NCBI GenBank assembly: GCA_013695855.1
Contig: JACCZR010000217.1
Location: forward strand, 1 to 21,583
Length of the DNA stretch: 21,583 nucleotides
Direction of reading: 5' to 3'
Source: Thermoleophilaceae bacterium
GTDB lineage: Bacteria > Actinomycetota > Thermoleophilia > Solirubrobacterales > Thermoleophilaceae
Of the stretch, positions 9,230-18,767 are shown one piece after another (position 1 is the stretch's first letter; each line of letters opens with the position of its first letter). Both the position numbers and the translations under genes were made by a program. The notes under the pieces were generated by a model. It worked only from the letters and a program-made list of their open reading frames with translations, was not told where the DNA came from and did not search any database.

Positions 9230-10816
9230 ATGCGTGAGGTCGACTTCTTCATTCTGCTCTTGGCGGCCGTGGTCCTGCTGGCGCTGGCCGCCGAGCGGCG
9301 GCGGGTGCCTCACGCCGTGGCGCTCGTGCTGGGCGGCCTGGTCATCGGGCTGCTGCCATTCGCGCCGGACGTCCAGATCTCGCCTGAGCTGATCTTCCTG
9401 GTCTTCCTGCCGGCGATCCTCTATCCGTCGGCCTTCCGCTTCGCCGCCGAGGACTTCCGCTTCGTCGCACGTCCGGTCGGCTTCCTGGCCATCGGGCTGG
9501 TGCTGGCCACGGTCGCCGCGGTCGCCGTGACCGCCCACGTGGTGGCCGGCATCCCGTGGGAGGTCGCCTTCGTGCTGGGCGCCGTCCTGGGCCCGACCGA
9601 CCCAGTGGCCGCCACCTCGGTCATCCGCGGCCTGGGCGCCCCGGAGCGGGTGAGCGCGATTCTCGAGGGAGAGAGCCTCGTAAACGACGGCACCGGCCTC
9701 AGCGCCTTGCAGGTGGCGCTCGGGACGGTGGGCGCCGCGGGATTCGCCCTCGGCTCGGCGACCGGCGAATTCGTCGGGATCGTCGTCGGGGGGATCGCCA
9801 TGGGCGGGGCGGTGGGGTGGCTGGCATCCCAGCTTCGCCGGCGCCTCGACCAGCCAGACGTGGAAATCGCGATCTCGGTGCTCACCGGCTACGGAGCCTT
9901 TCTCGCGGCCGACCGCCTCAGTGTCTCGGGGATCCTCGCCGCCGTGGTTGCGGGTCTGGTCATGGGCCGTCGGTCGCCGCGCGAGATCGCTCCGTCCACG
10001 CGGATGCGCAGCCTCGCCTTCTGGGAGCCGCTCCAGTTCTTCGCCGAGTCGATGCTGTTCCTGCTCATCGGGCTCCAGTTCGCCGATGTGCTCGACGCCG
10101 AGGACACCACGGGCCTCGGCAACCTGATCGCGACGACGCTGGCCGTCGCAGCGGTCACGCTCGGCGTGCGGGTGGCGTGGGTCCTCAGCACACCGTACTT
10201 TGCCGCCCTGCCCGAGGCGGTGCGCTCGGGCAAGTGGCGCCCGCGTCAGCTGCTGTCGGGCCGTGAGCTGGTGTTGGTGGCCGGCGGCGGGATGCGTGGC
10301 GCCGTCTCGGTGGCAGCGGTGCTCTCGATCCCCATGACCGTCGAGGGCGGTCCCTTTCCCGAACGCGGCACCCTGCTGTTCGTGGCCTTCGGCGCCGTGG
10401 TGATCACCCTGGTGCTGCCCGCGCTGGGCATGGCCCCGCTGATCCGCAGGCTGGGACTCGAGTCTGGCGACGAGCCCGACGAGCACGACGTGCAGGTCCG
10501 GCTCAAGGTGCTCGACGCCGCGCTGCGCCGCGCAGACGAGCTTGCCGAGGAGGACGGCGTGCCCGAGAAGGCACTCGCGCGCGCCCGCGAGGAGTTCGAG
10601 ATGCGGGCGGCCCAGCTGCGCGACGAGGTGGACACCGGCGAAGGCGACGCCCCCAGCGCCAAGCTCCACGCGGCCGCCCGCAACGTCCGCCGTGAGCTCC
10701 TTCAGGCCGAGCGCGACGCGCTCATCGAGCTGGCCGACCGCAACGAGGTCACGGGCGACACCTTCCGCGCCATGGAGCGCGACCTCGACCTCGAACAGGC
10801 CCGGTTGGAGGACTGA
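9230..10816 (+). CDS. Na+/H+ antiporter, CPA1 family
   Basis: This polytopic membrane protein of 528 residues exchanges protons for Na+ (or K+) across the cytoplasmic membrane. About a dozen hydrophobic segments fill residues 5-410. Family motifs are GPTDPVAATSVIRGLG (from residue 121, with D124) and EGESLVNDGTGLSALQVALG, whose N152-D153 is the ion-binding pair. Later segments include ESMLFLLIGLQ and GGGMRGAVSVAAVLSIP. Residues about 420-528 are a charged, helical cytoplasmic tail rich in Glu, Arg and Ala, probably regulatory. The ATG at 9230 has no Shine-Dalgarno. The gene diverges from the aidB-type gene. Ion preference cannot be read from the sequence. Confidence 0.93.
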   Translation: MREVDFFILLLAAVVLLALAAERRRVPHAVALVLGGLVIGLLPFAPDVQISPELIFLVFLPAILYPSAFRFAAEDFRFVARPVGFLAIGLVLATVAAVAVTAHVVAGIPWEVAFVLGAVLGPTDPVAATSVIRGLGAPERVSAILEGESLVNDGTGLSALQVALGTVGAAGFALGSATGEFVGIVVGGIAMGGAVGWLASQLRRRLDQPDVEIAISVLTGYGAFLAADRLSVSGILAAVVAGLVMGRRSPREIAPSTRMRSLAFWEPLQFFAESMLFLLIGLQFADVLDAEDTTGLGNLIATTLAVAAVTLGVRVAWVLSTPYFAALPEAVRSGKWRPRQLLSGRELVLVAGGGMRGAVSVAAVLSIPMTVEGGPFPERGTLLFVAFGAVVITLVLPALGMAPLIRRLGLESGDEPDEHDVQVRLKVLDAALRRADELAEEDGVPEKALARAREEFEMRAAQLRDEVDTGEGDAPSAKLHAAARNVRRELLQAERDALIELADRNEVTGDTFRAMERDLDLEQARLED

Positions 10817-10839
10817 AGCACCCCGCACGCTCGATCTTC

Positions 10840-10845
10840 TAACCT
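10840..10845 (+). promoter_or_regulatory. Possible -10 element (TAACCT) of the M20 peptidase gene
   Basis: TAACCT fits the TANNNT form of actinobacterial -10 boxes and lies exactly 9 bases before ATG 10855. No Shine-Dalgarno is present. The alternative GTG at 10849 would leave only three bases after the hexamer, which favours the ATG. Confidence 0.45.
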
Positions 10846-10854
10846 CGCGTGGCG

Positions 10855-11976
10855 ATGGACGAGCGCTCAACCTGCGAGCGCCTCGTCACCTACGACACAT
10901 CGACCCTGGAGGGCATCGGCTCGGCCGCCGGGTTCGTGAAGGGCTGGCTCGAGGCCCGTGACGTAGAGGTGACCGGGACCAACCACAACGGCCGCCCCGT
11001 GCTGGCCGCGACCGTGGGCGCCCCGAGCGGGCCCACCCTGGTGCTGCACGGGCACCTCGACGTGGTGCCCGGCCACCCCGAGCAGTTCGAGCCGCGCCTG
11101 GAGGGCGACCGCCTCATCGGTCGCGGCGCCTACGACATGAAGGGGGGCCTCGCGGCGATGATGTGCGCAACGCGCGACCTCGCCGGCCAGGACGCCGTGA
11201 GGGTGCACTTCGTCTGCGTCTCGGACGAGGAGTCCGAGGAGGAGCAGAACAGGGGTTCGGACCACCTCATCGAACAGGGCTACGTGGGTGACTTCGCCAT
11301 CACGGGCGAGCCCACGGACCTGCGGATCGGCGTGCAGGCCAAGGGGGTGCTGGCCATGCGCATCGAGGTGAGGGGCAAGGCCGCCCACGGCTCGACCCCG
11401 TGGGAGGGCGACAACGCAGTTCTCAAGGCGCTCGACAGCTTCCGGCTGATCGAGGCGCTGCCCTTTGCCCGCGAGTCCTCCGACCTCTTCGACCGACCGT
11501 CGATCAATCTCGGGCGCATCATCGGTGGGGACGCCCTCAACAAGGTTCCCGACGTGTGCACGATCGACGTCGACGTGCGCTACCTGCCCGATCAGAACCC
11601 CGAGGCGATTCTCGCTGCGGTATGTGAGCTGCCCGACGTGACGGTGGTCAAGACCTTCCGCCGCTCGCCCGCCGTGGTCTCGCGCGAGGACCCCTACGTC
11701 GCCGCCCTCGCCGAGGCACTCGCCCGCGTTGCCCCCGCAGCCGGCGAGAGCATCTCGGTCGGGCGCCACGGCTCCTCGGACGCGGTCTCGTTCCTCGACG
11801 CCGGGGTGCCCGCGATCGAGTTCGGCCCGGTGGGCGGGGGTCACCACGGGCCCGAGGAGTGGGTCTCGGTTGCCTCGCTCGAGCGCTACCGCCACGCGCT
11901 CGTGGAGTTCGTCGGGGTGGTCGGGGAGCGGGTGAGCGAGCCGGGTCCGGCCTCGCCGCGGCTTAGGATCGCCTGA
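10855..11976 (+). CDS. M20-family metallopeptidase / ArgE-DapE-type deacylase
   Basis: This 373-residue zinc hydrolase is of the type that cleaves acyl-amino acids or small peptides in the cytoplasm. The co-catalytic metal ligands are in order: H67 and D69 in LHGHLDVVPG, bridging D94 in GRGAYDMKGG, the general base/ligand pair E125-E126 in SDEESEEE, E152 in TGEPTD, and the C-terminal His in GGGHHGPEEW (H330 or H331). The lid/dimerisation domain lies between, starting near KAAHGSTPW. The frame opens at GTG 10849, but I prefer ATG 10855 because of the upstream TAACCT spacing. The fold fits acetylornithine deacetylase, succinyl-diaminopimelate desuccinylase and related enzymes. The substrate is not decided by sequence, and no arg or dap gene is adjacent. 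Confidence 0.9.
   Translation: MDERSTCERLVTYDTSTLEGIGSAAGFVKGWLEARDVEVTGTNHNGRPVLAATVGAPSGPTLVLHGHLDVVPGHPEQFEPRLEGDRLIGRGAYDMKGGLAAMMCATRDLAGQDAVRVHFVCVSDEESEEEQNRGSDHLIEQGYVGDFAITGEPTDLRIGVQAKGVLAMRIEVRGKAAHGSTPWEGDNAVLKALDSFRLIEALPFARESSDLFDRPSINLGRIIGGDALNKVPDVCTIDVDVRYLPDQNPEAILAAVCELPDVTVVKTFRRSPAVVSREDPYVAALAEALARVAPAAGESISVGRHGSSDAVSFLDAGVPAIEFGPVGGGHHGPEEWVSVASLERYRHALVEFVGVVGERVSEPGPASPRLRIA
11964..11969 (+). promoter_or_regulatory. Possible -10 element (TAGGAT) for the LCP gene
   Basis: TAGGAT sits in the last codons of the M20 gene. Transcription from it would start near 11976 and give a leader of about 14 bases that includes the GGAGG at 11978-11982 before ATG 11990. It fits TANNNT, and no -35 is recognised. 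Confidence 0.35.
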
Positions 11977-11990
11977 TGGAGGCTCGCTGA
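11976..11990 (+). other. Four-codon mini-ORF chained between two genes
   Basis: ATG GAG GCT CGC TGA encodes the peptide MEAR. Its ATG overlaps the stop of the M20 gene by one base, and its TGA overlaps the ATG of the LCP gene by one base. The stretch also contains the LCP Shine-Dalgarno GGAGG. It may act in termination-reinitiation coupling, or may simply be a by-product of the Shine-Dalgarno sequence. Confidence 0.3.
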
Positions 11991-13435
11991 TGGCGTTCGG
12001 AGACGAGAAACGCCCGAGCCTGTGGAAGCGCCTGGCGCTCGGCGCGGCGCTGGTGATCTTCGCCTCGGCCTCGGCCACCGCGGTCGCGGCCTTCCGTGAA
12101 GTCGACCGGGTGGTCAACGCCCTGCGCGTGCAGCCCGAGCTCAAGCTGGGAACCGACGTCGCCAAGACCGAGCCGGGCAAGCCCCAGACGATCATGCTGC
12201 TGGGCTCGGACAAGCGCCCGAAGGGCAACGTCGAAGGCGCCGCCACCGACGCGCGCTCGGACACGATCATCCTCGTGCGCCTGGACCCCAAGAAGAAGGC
12301 CACGGCGCTGATGTCGCTGCCCCGCGACCTCAAGGTCCAGATCCCGGGCCACGGCACCGACAAGATCAACGCGGCCTACGAGAAAGGCGGCCCGCGCCTC
12401 ACGCTGAACACCGTGAAGGAGCTGACCGGCCTGCGCATCAACCACGTGATCAACGTCGACTTCCGCAGCTTCTACGCGGGAGTGAACGCGCTGGGCTGCG
12501 TCTACACCGACGTCGACCGCCGCTATTTCAACAACACCGCGCAGTTCGCCTACATCAACGTCCCGGCGGGCTACCAGCGCCTGTGCGGCCGCGAGGCGCT
12601 GCAGTACGTGCGCTTCCGCTACGAGGACAACGATCTCGTGCGCTCGGCCCGTCAACAGGACTTCCTGCGCCAGGCCAAGCAGCAGGTCGGCGTGGGCAGG
12701 CTGATCGAGGACCGCGGCAAGCTGGTCAAGATCTTCGGCAAGTACACGTCGTCGGACATTCGCAACCGCGCCGAGGTCCTGAGGATCGTCAAGCTCGCGG
12801 TGGGCTCCATCGACCAGCCGGTGCGCGAGGTTCACTTCGAGGGCAAGATCGGCGCCAGCTTCGTCACGGCGGACTCGACGAGCGTGCGTAAGCTCGCCAA
12901 GCAGTTCCTGGGCGTGGAGGAGACGCCTGGGCCGCGGGGTGAGCTTCGCCCCAAGGGCGCCCGCAAGCGCAAGCGCTCGGGCGGAGGGGGCAGCATGAAC
13001 CTCGAGGACACCGAGGCGGCGGGCCGCGACCAGGCGCTGCAGGCCATCCAGCAGGGCGCCGGCAAGGGCCTGCCGGTGGTGTATCCGACGGTGCGCCTGC
13101 GCGGCTCGCTGTTCGCCGGGCCGCCGCGCGTCTACCGCCTCAGGACCCGAAGCGGACGCAGCTACGCCAGCTATCGCATGGTGATCAAACGCGGTCGCGT
13201 GGGCGAGTACTACGGCCTGCAGGCCACTCGCTGGAGGGATGCTCCCATCCTCGAGAACCCGTCCGAGAAGCGCCGGGTCGGGAAGCGCACCTACGAGCTC
13301 CACTACGATGGCGATCGCCTGCGGCTCGTGGCCTGGCGAACACGCAAGGCCGTCTACTGGGTCTCCAACACCCTCCTGCAGTCGCTCTCCGAACGCGAGA
13401 TGCTGGGCATCGCGCGTTCGACCAAGGCGCTGTAG
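11990..13435 (+). CDS. LytR-CpsA-Psr (LCP) family cell-wall polymer ligase
   Basis: LCP proteins transfer lipid-linked polymers (teichoic acids, arabinogalactan, capsule) onto peptidoglycan outside the membrane. This 481-residue protein has a short cytoplasmic start, one signal-anchor helix at about 13-34, then the LCP domain from about residue 67. Conserved residues are R89 and D91 in ARSDTIILV, R112-D113 in SLPRDLKV, the DKINAAYEKGG stretch, and R208, R210, D215, R218 and R221 in VRFRYEDNDLVRSARQQ. A basic Gly-rich linker (KRKRSGGGG) near 325-335 leads to a C-terminal region (about 360-481) of Arg/Tyr-rich, probably beta-strand character, which I do not recognise. The Shine-Dalgarno GGAGG lies seven bases before the ATG. 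It precedes a nucleotide-sugar trio, in keeping with a role in wall glycan attachment. Confidence 0.92.
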   Translation: MAFGDEKRPSLWKRLALGAALVIFASASATAVAAFREVDRVVNALRVQPELKLGTDVAKTEPGKPQTIMLLGSDKRPKGNVEGAATDARSDTIILVRLDPKKKATALMSLPRDLKVQIPGHGTDKINAAYEKGGPRLTLNTVKELTGLRINHVINVDFRSFYAGVNALGCVYTDVDRRYFNNTAQFAYINVPAGYQRLCGREALQYVRFRYEDNDLVRSARQQDFLRQAKQQVGVGRLIEDRGKLVKIFGKYTSSDIRNRAEVLRIVKLAVGSIDQPVREVHFEGKIGASFVTADSTSVRKLAKQFLGVEETPGPRGELRPKGARKRKRSGGGGSMNLEDTEAAGRDQALQAIQQGAGKGLPVVYPTVRLRGSLFAGPPRVYRLRTRSGRSYASYRMVIKRGRVGEYYGLQATRWRDAPILENPSEKRRVGKRTYELHYDGDRLRLVAWRTRKAVYWVSNTLLQSLSEREMLGIARSTKAL

Positions 13436-13460
13436 GGCGCTCCAGGCTTCGCCCCTCCAC

Positions 13461-13466
13461 TAGCCT
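13461..13466 (+). promoter_or_regulatory. Possible -10 element (TAGCCT) for the ugd operon
   Basis: TAGCCT lies in the 44-base gap after the LCP gene, 13 bases before ATG 13480, which lacks a Shine-Dalgarno. Initiation here would leave a leader of about 7 bases. The spacing differs from the 9 bases seen at other genes, so support is modest. Confidence 0.3.
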
Positions 13467-13479
13467 GGCCCGTTTCGTC

Positions 13480-14754
13480 ATGCCCGAGAAGGAGCCCATA
13501 GGAGTCATCGGTGTCGGCTGGGTCGGCCTGTGCACGGCTGCCTGCTTCGCCGATCTCGGCCACCACGTCTACGCACGCGACATCCTCCCCGAGAAGGTCG
13601 AGTCGCTCTCGCGCGGCGAGGTCCCGATGCACGAGCCCGGGCTGTCGGAGTTGGTGCGCGGGAACGCCGAGCGGCTGCGCTTCACCACGGACATCGGCGA
13701 GGTGCTCGACAATGCCTCGCTGCTCTTCTGCTGCGTGGACACGCCGCCCACCTACTCGGGCGACGCCGACCTCTCGCGCGTAGAGGCCGTGATCGCCGAG
13801 CTGGGCGGCTCGGTGGGCCACGCGATCGTCATGAAGAGCACGGTGCCAGTCGGCACCGGCCGCTCCATCCGTCGCCGCTTCGGAGGCGTGGGCTACGTCT
13901 CCAACCCCGAGTTCCTCAAGGAGGGCTCGGCGATCAAGGACTTCATGCACCCCGACCGCGTGGTGATCGGGGCGGACTCCGAGTCCGAGCCTTTCGCCGA
14001 CCGCGTGCAGGCTCTCTACGAGCCGCTCGGCACCTCGGTGGTCCGCACCGACGTGGCCAGCGCCGAGATGGTCAAGCTGGCCTCCAACGCCTTCCTGGCA
14101 ACCAAGATCTCGTTCATAAACGAGATCGCGAACGTCTCGGAGGAGCTGGGCGCCGACGTCTCCGAGGTGGCCCGCGGCATGGGGCTCGATGACCGAATCG
14201 GGCCCAAGTTCCTGCAGGCGGGCATCGGCTTCGGCGGTTCCTGTTTCCCGAAAGACGTCAGCGCCCTCAAGCAGCTCGCCGGCAACACGGGCTACCACTT
14301 CCAGCTGCTCACCGCCGTGGTCGAGGTCAACGAGCTTCAGAAGCGGCGCACCATCGGCAAGCTTCAGAAGCATCTGGGCTCGCTCGCAGGCAAGGAGATC
14401 GCCCTGCTGGGCCTGGCCTTCAAGCCCAATACCGACGACGTGCGCGAGGCCACCAGCCTTGTGCTCTCGGCCCGGCTGCAGGGCGAGGGCGCCAACGTGC
14501 GCGTGTTCGACCCGGTAGCGGCGGATGGCGCCAGGGAGATGCTGGGCGGCGCGACGATCACCGACTCGGCGCTCGAGGCCCTCGAGGGTGCCGACGGGGC
14601 CGTGCTGGTTACCGAGTGGCCGGAGTTCGCCGAGCTGGACTGGGTGGACGTCCACCAGCGGATGCGGGTGCCCGTGATCGTGGACGGCCGTAACTTCCTC
14701 GACCGCGAAGCGCTCGTGGCGGCCGGCTTCCGCTACGAAGGCATCGGCCGCTAG
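13480..14754 (+). CDS. ugd: UDP-glucose 6-dehydrogenase
   Basis: This enzyme oxidises UDP-glucose to UDP-glucuronate with two NAD+, supplying uronic acids for surface polysaccharides. It has 424 residues, normal for the family. The N-terminal Rossmann motif GVIGVGWVGL is at about 8-17 (Trp replaces the more usual Tyr). It is followed by the substrate segment KSTVPVGTG and SNPEFLKEGSAIKDF. The catalytic cysteine is C255 in GIGFGGSCFPKDVSAL. The C-terminal UDP-binding domain includes LLGLAFKPNTDDVREA. It is the first of three interlocked genes, and its stop overlaps the next start by one base (TAGTG). A UDP-N-acetyl-mannosamine dehydrogenase is a less likely alternative. Confidence 0.93.
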   Translation: MPEKEPIGVIGVGWVGLCTAACFADLGHHVYARDILPEKVESLSRGEVPMHEPGLSELVRGNAERLRFTTDIGEVLDNASLLFCCVDTPPTYSGDADLSRVEAVIAELGGSVGHAIVMKSTVPVGTGRSIRRRFGGVGYVSNPEFLKEGSAIKDFMHPDRVVIGADSESEPFADRVQALYEPLGTSVVRTDVASAEMVKLASNAFLATKISFINEIANVSEELGADVSEVARGMGLDDRIGPKFLQAGIGFGGSCFPKDVSALKQLAGNTGYHFQLLTAVVEVNELQKRRTIGKLQKHLGSLAGKEIALLGLAFKPNTDDVREATSLVLSARLQGEGANVRVFDPVAADGAREMLGGATITDSALEALEGADGAVLVTEWPEFAELDWVDVHQRMRVPVIVDGRNFLDREALVAAGFRYEGIGR

Positions 14755-15785
14755 TGCAGGCTCTCGTGCTGGCCGGCGGGGAGGGCACCCGCCTGCGACC
14801 GCTCACCCGCACCGTGCCCAAGCCGGTGATGCCCCTCGCCGGGCGCCCGTTCCTCACCTTCATGCTCGACTGGTTACGCGGCCACGGGGTCGACGAGGTG
14901 ATCCTCTCCTGCGGCTTCCTCTCCGACGGTGTGCACCGCGTCTTGGGGGACATCTACCAGGGCGTGCGCCTACGCTACGTGACCGAGCCTGAGCCGCTGG
15001 GCACCGCCGGCCCGGTCCGCCTCGCTCTCGACGAGGGACTGCTCGAGGAGCGTCTGCTGGTGCTCAACGGCGACGTACTCACCGACATGGACCTCAGCGC
15101 CGAGCTCGACGCCCACCGGCGCGCGGGAGCGAGCGCCACGCTGGCGCTGACTGCCGTCGAGGACACCTCCAGCTACGGGGTGGTGCCCACGGACGAGCGC
15201 GGCTGGGTCGAGGCCTTCCTCGAGAAGTCGCCGGGGCCGGCGCCCACCAACCGCATCAATGCCGGTGCCTACGTGCTGCAGCGCTCGGTGGTCGAGGACA
15301 TCATCCCCGCCGGCCGTCCGGTCTCCTTTGAGCGCGAGGTATTCCCGAGTCTGATCGGCCATGGACTGCACGGCTGGCCAGCGGAGGGCTACTGGGTGGA
15401 CATCGGCACACCCGAGCGCTACCTGGAGGCTACCTACGACCTGCTGAGCGGACGCCCGAAGAGCGCCCTGCCCCCGCGCGACGAGACGGGCTCGCTGATC
15501 GGCGCCGGCTGCCTGACAGCCGGAGCCCACATCGGACCCCAGAGCGTGCTTGGAGCCCACTGCTCGGTGGGCAGCGACTCGGCGGTGGAGCGCTCGGTGC
15601 TTCACGATGGCGTTGTGGTGGGCGCCGACTGCGAGATCCGGGAGAGCGTGCTGGCCGAGCGGGTGCAGGTGGGCCAGGGCGCGCGCGTGGAGCCGGGCGC
15701 GCTGGTGGGCGCGAACGCGCGCGTGGCGCCGCGCGGCCTGGTCGAAGCCGGCGCACGGGTGGAGCCGGGGGAGAAGGTCGGATGA
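14754..15785 (+). CDS. Sugar-1-phosphate nucleotidyltransferase, probably mannose-1-phosphate guanylyltransferase
   Basis: This 343-residue enzyme couples a hexose 1-phosphate with an NTP to give an NDP-sugar. The nucleotidyltransferase signature LAGGEGTRLRPLT with PKPVMPLAGRP opens the protein. D107 in LNGDVLTD is the metal ligand, followed by NAGAYVL and YWVDIGTPERYLEA. From about residue 250 it has repeated hexapeptides of a left-handed beta-helix (IGAGC, IGPQSVLGAHCSVG, VVVGADCEIRESVL, VQVGQGARVEPG). The start is GTG 14754, inside the ugd stop codon, and the stop overlaps the next gene by four bases. Being coupled to a phosphomannose isomerase favours GDP-mannose synthesis, but glucose- or other sugar-specific relatives share these motifs. 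Confidence 0.88.
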   Translation: MQALVLAGGEGTRLRPLTRTVPKPVMPLAGRPFLTFMLDWLRGHGVDEVILSCGFLSDGVHRVLGDIYQGVRLRYVTEPEPLGTAGPVRLALDEGLLEERLLVLNGDVLTDMDLSAELDAHRRAGASATLALTAVEDTSSYGVVPTDERGWVEAFLEKSPGPAPTNRINAGAYVLQRSVVEDIIPAGRPVSFEREVFPSLIGHGLHGWPAEGYWVDIGTPERYLEATYDLLSGRPKSALPPRDETGSLIGAGCLTAGAHIGPQSVLGAHCSVGSDSAVERSVLHDGVVVGADCEIRESVLAERVQVGQGARVEPGALVGANARVAPRGLVEAGARVEPGEKVG

Positions 15786-16825
15786 GCGACTTGGATCCGC
15801 CAACGATCGAGCGCGTCGACGCCGCCGGGCTGCTGGCGGATGTCGTCTCGCAGCCGTTGCAGCTCGAGGACGCCCTGTGGCGCACTGAGTCGGCCGGCCT
15901 GCCCGCGGCCGAGGCACCGGGCGGGCTGCTGGTGTGCGGCATGGGCGGCTCGGCCGTCGGCGCCGATCTCGCGAACGCCGTCCTCGGCGATCGCGCCACG
16001 CGTCCCCTCCACGTGTTGCGCGGCTACGACCCGCCCGGCTGGCTGACCTCCGATGTCTTCGTGCTGTGCTCGAGCTACTCGGGCGAGACCGAGGAGACCC
16101 TGGCCTGCTACGAAGCTGCCCGCGTGGCCGACGCGCAGCGCGCCGTGATCACCACCGGCGGCAGCCTGGCGGCGATGGCTCGCGAGGACGGCGTTCCCGT
16201 GATCGGAATCCCCTCGGGCATGCAGCCGCGCGCAGCGGTGATCTACATGGTGGTCGGGGCCTTGGCCGTGGCCGCCTCGTGCAACGTCGCGCCGTCGCTG
16301 CGGGGGGAGATCGAGCAGGCCGAGCCGCTGCTTCGTGGGCTCAGCGACGAGTGGGGCCCCGGGTCGACTGCCTCCCGGGCCGCCGAGGTGGCCCGCAAGC
16401 TGCACGGCACCGTGCCGATCGTGCACGGCGCCGGCCCCACGCTGGCTCCCGCGGTGCGTTGGAAGACGCAGATAAACGAAAACGCGAAGACCGCGGCCTA
16501 CGCCTGCGCTCTTCCCGAGGCCAACCACAACGAGATCTGCGGCTGGGAGCGCGGGCGCGGGCTGGCGCCGCTGTCGGCGGTCTTCCTCGAGAACGCGGAC
16601 CAGCACCCGCGGGTGAGGCGGCGTGTGGAGTTGACGGCGAAGCTGGCCCGCGACACGGGCGCTCCCTGCGCGCTGGTGGACGCGCATGGCGAGACCCCCT
16701 TCGAGCGGGTGCTCTCACTCGTGCTGCTCGGCGACCTGGTGAGCCTCTATCTGGCGGTGCTCGAGGGCGTCGACCCCACCCCGGTCGAGGCCATCGAGCG
16801 CTTCAAGGCCGAGCTCGGCGGCTGA
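15782..16825 (+). CDS. Bifunctional phosphoglucose/phosphomannose isomerase
   Basis: This 347-residue double-SIS-domain enzyme interconverts glucose 6-phosphate or mannose 6-phosphate with fructose 6-phosphate. The first SIS domain has GMGGSAVGADLAN (from residue 53) and the phosphate-binding SYSGETEET (98-106). The second has the active-site stretch KTQINENAK with E233 and LPEANHNEICGW with H249, both typical of the Pyrobaculum-type bifunctional family and absent from ordinary Pgi. The start ATGA overlaps the previous stop. It would feed the preceding nucleotidyltransferase, although the phosphomannomutase step needed between them is not encoded in the window. Confidence 0.9.
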   Translation: MSDLDPPTIERVDAAGLLADVVSQPLQLEDALWRTESAGLPAAEAPGGLLVCGMGGSAVGADLANAVLGDRATRPLHVLRGYDPPGWLTSDVFVLCSSYSGETEETLACYEAARVADAQRAVITTGGSLAAMAREDGVPVIGIPSGMQPRAAVIYMVVGALAVAASCNVAPSLRGEIEQAEPLLRGLSDEWGPGSTASRAAEVARKLHGTVPIVHGAGPTLAPAVRWKTQINENAKTAAYACALPEANHNEICGWERGRGLAPLSAVFLENADQHPRVRRRVELTAKLARDTGAPCALVDAHGETPFERVLSLVLLGDLVSLYLAVLEGVDPTPVEAIERFKAELGG

Positions 16826-16889
16826 CGCACAACCCCAACCGGCGAGAGCGCAGCCCGAGCGTTGGGCGGGCGGGCACCGCAGCTTCGAT

Positions 16890-16917
16890 AAACCTTGACA
16901 CAAGCTTGGTAAGGTTT
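16890..16917 (+). promoter_or_regulatory. Palindromic operator candidate before the MerR gene
   Basis: AAACCTT at 16890-16896 and AAGGTTT at 16911-16917 form a perfect 7-bp inverted repeat with a 14-base spacer. The spacer holds a second palindrome, CAAGCTTG (16901-16908). The right arm overlaps the presumed -10 TAAGGT and ends seven bases before the MerR ATG. MerR proteins bind such palindromes, commonly with ACCTT/AAGGT half-sites, so autoregulation is a reasonable inference. Confidence 0.55.
16910..16915 (+). promoter_or_regulatory. Possible -10 element (TAAGGT) of the merR-sahH operon
   Basis: TAAGGT lies exactly 9 bases before ATG 16925, which lacks a Shine-Dalgarno. It matches the TANNNT form and sits within the palindrome. 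A TTGACA at 16895-16900 is only 9 bases upstream, too close to be its -35 box. Confidence 0.45.
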
Positions 16918-16924
16918 GGCCCGT

Positions 16925-17275
16925 ATGGACGGCCTGACCATCCATCAGGCGGCCGAGCTAACCGGCTGGTCGCCTCGGATGCTGCGCTACCTGGAGCGCG
17001 GTGGTCTCGTCGATCCGGAGCGCACGCCGGCCGGCTACCGAGTGTTCGGCCCCGGAGAGCTCCAGCGCCTGCGCACCCTGCGCGAGCTGCTGGAGGGCTT
17101 CGACTGCGGGCTGTCCGACGTGGCCTTCGCGGCACGTCTGCGCCGCGAGTCCGATCTGCGCCGGTCGCTGGAGAGCTGGCTCGAGTCTGAGCCTGAGCGC
17201 CCTCAGGGCGTCGCTTCCGAGGACTGGCTGGGCTGGGAGCAGCGCAAGCACCAGGCGCTACTGGCCGCCACATGA
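16925..17275 (+). CDS. Small MerR-family transcriptional regulator
   Basis: This 116-residue DNA-binding protein has an N-terminal winged helix typical of MerR: LTIHQAAELTGWSPRMLRYLERGGLV (about 4-29), then RTPAGYRVFGPGELQRLRTL. A short helical region follows instead of a sensor domain. There is only one Cys, so the metal-binding cysteine sets of MerR/CueR types are absent. The frame opens nine bases earlier at a TTG, but ATG 16925 starts directly before the domain. It ends 19 bases before sahH, so the two probably share a transcript. Control of SAH/SAM metabolism is inferred from position only, and the effector is unknown. Confidence 0.85.
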   Translation: MDGLTIHQAAELTGWSPRMLRYLERGGLVDPERTPAGYRVFGPGELQRLRTLRELLEGFDCGLSDVAFAARLRRESDLRRSLESWLESEPERPQGVASEDWLGWEQRKHQALLAAT

Positions 17276-17294
17276 CCACGAACACAGGAGAGCT

Positions 17295-18755
<1,461 letters not shown>

Positions 18756-18767
18756 CACCAGCACGCA

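Noticed and set aside
16895..16915. TTGACA followed by TAAGGT as a standard -35/-10 pair, or as a mer-type 19-bp-spacer promoter
   Set aside because: The spacer is only 9 bases, far below the 16-19 needed. The TTGACA is better explained as part of the palindrome interior.
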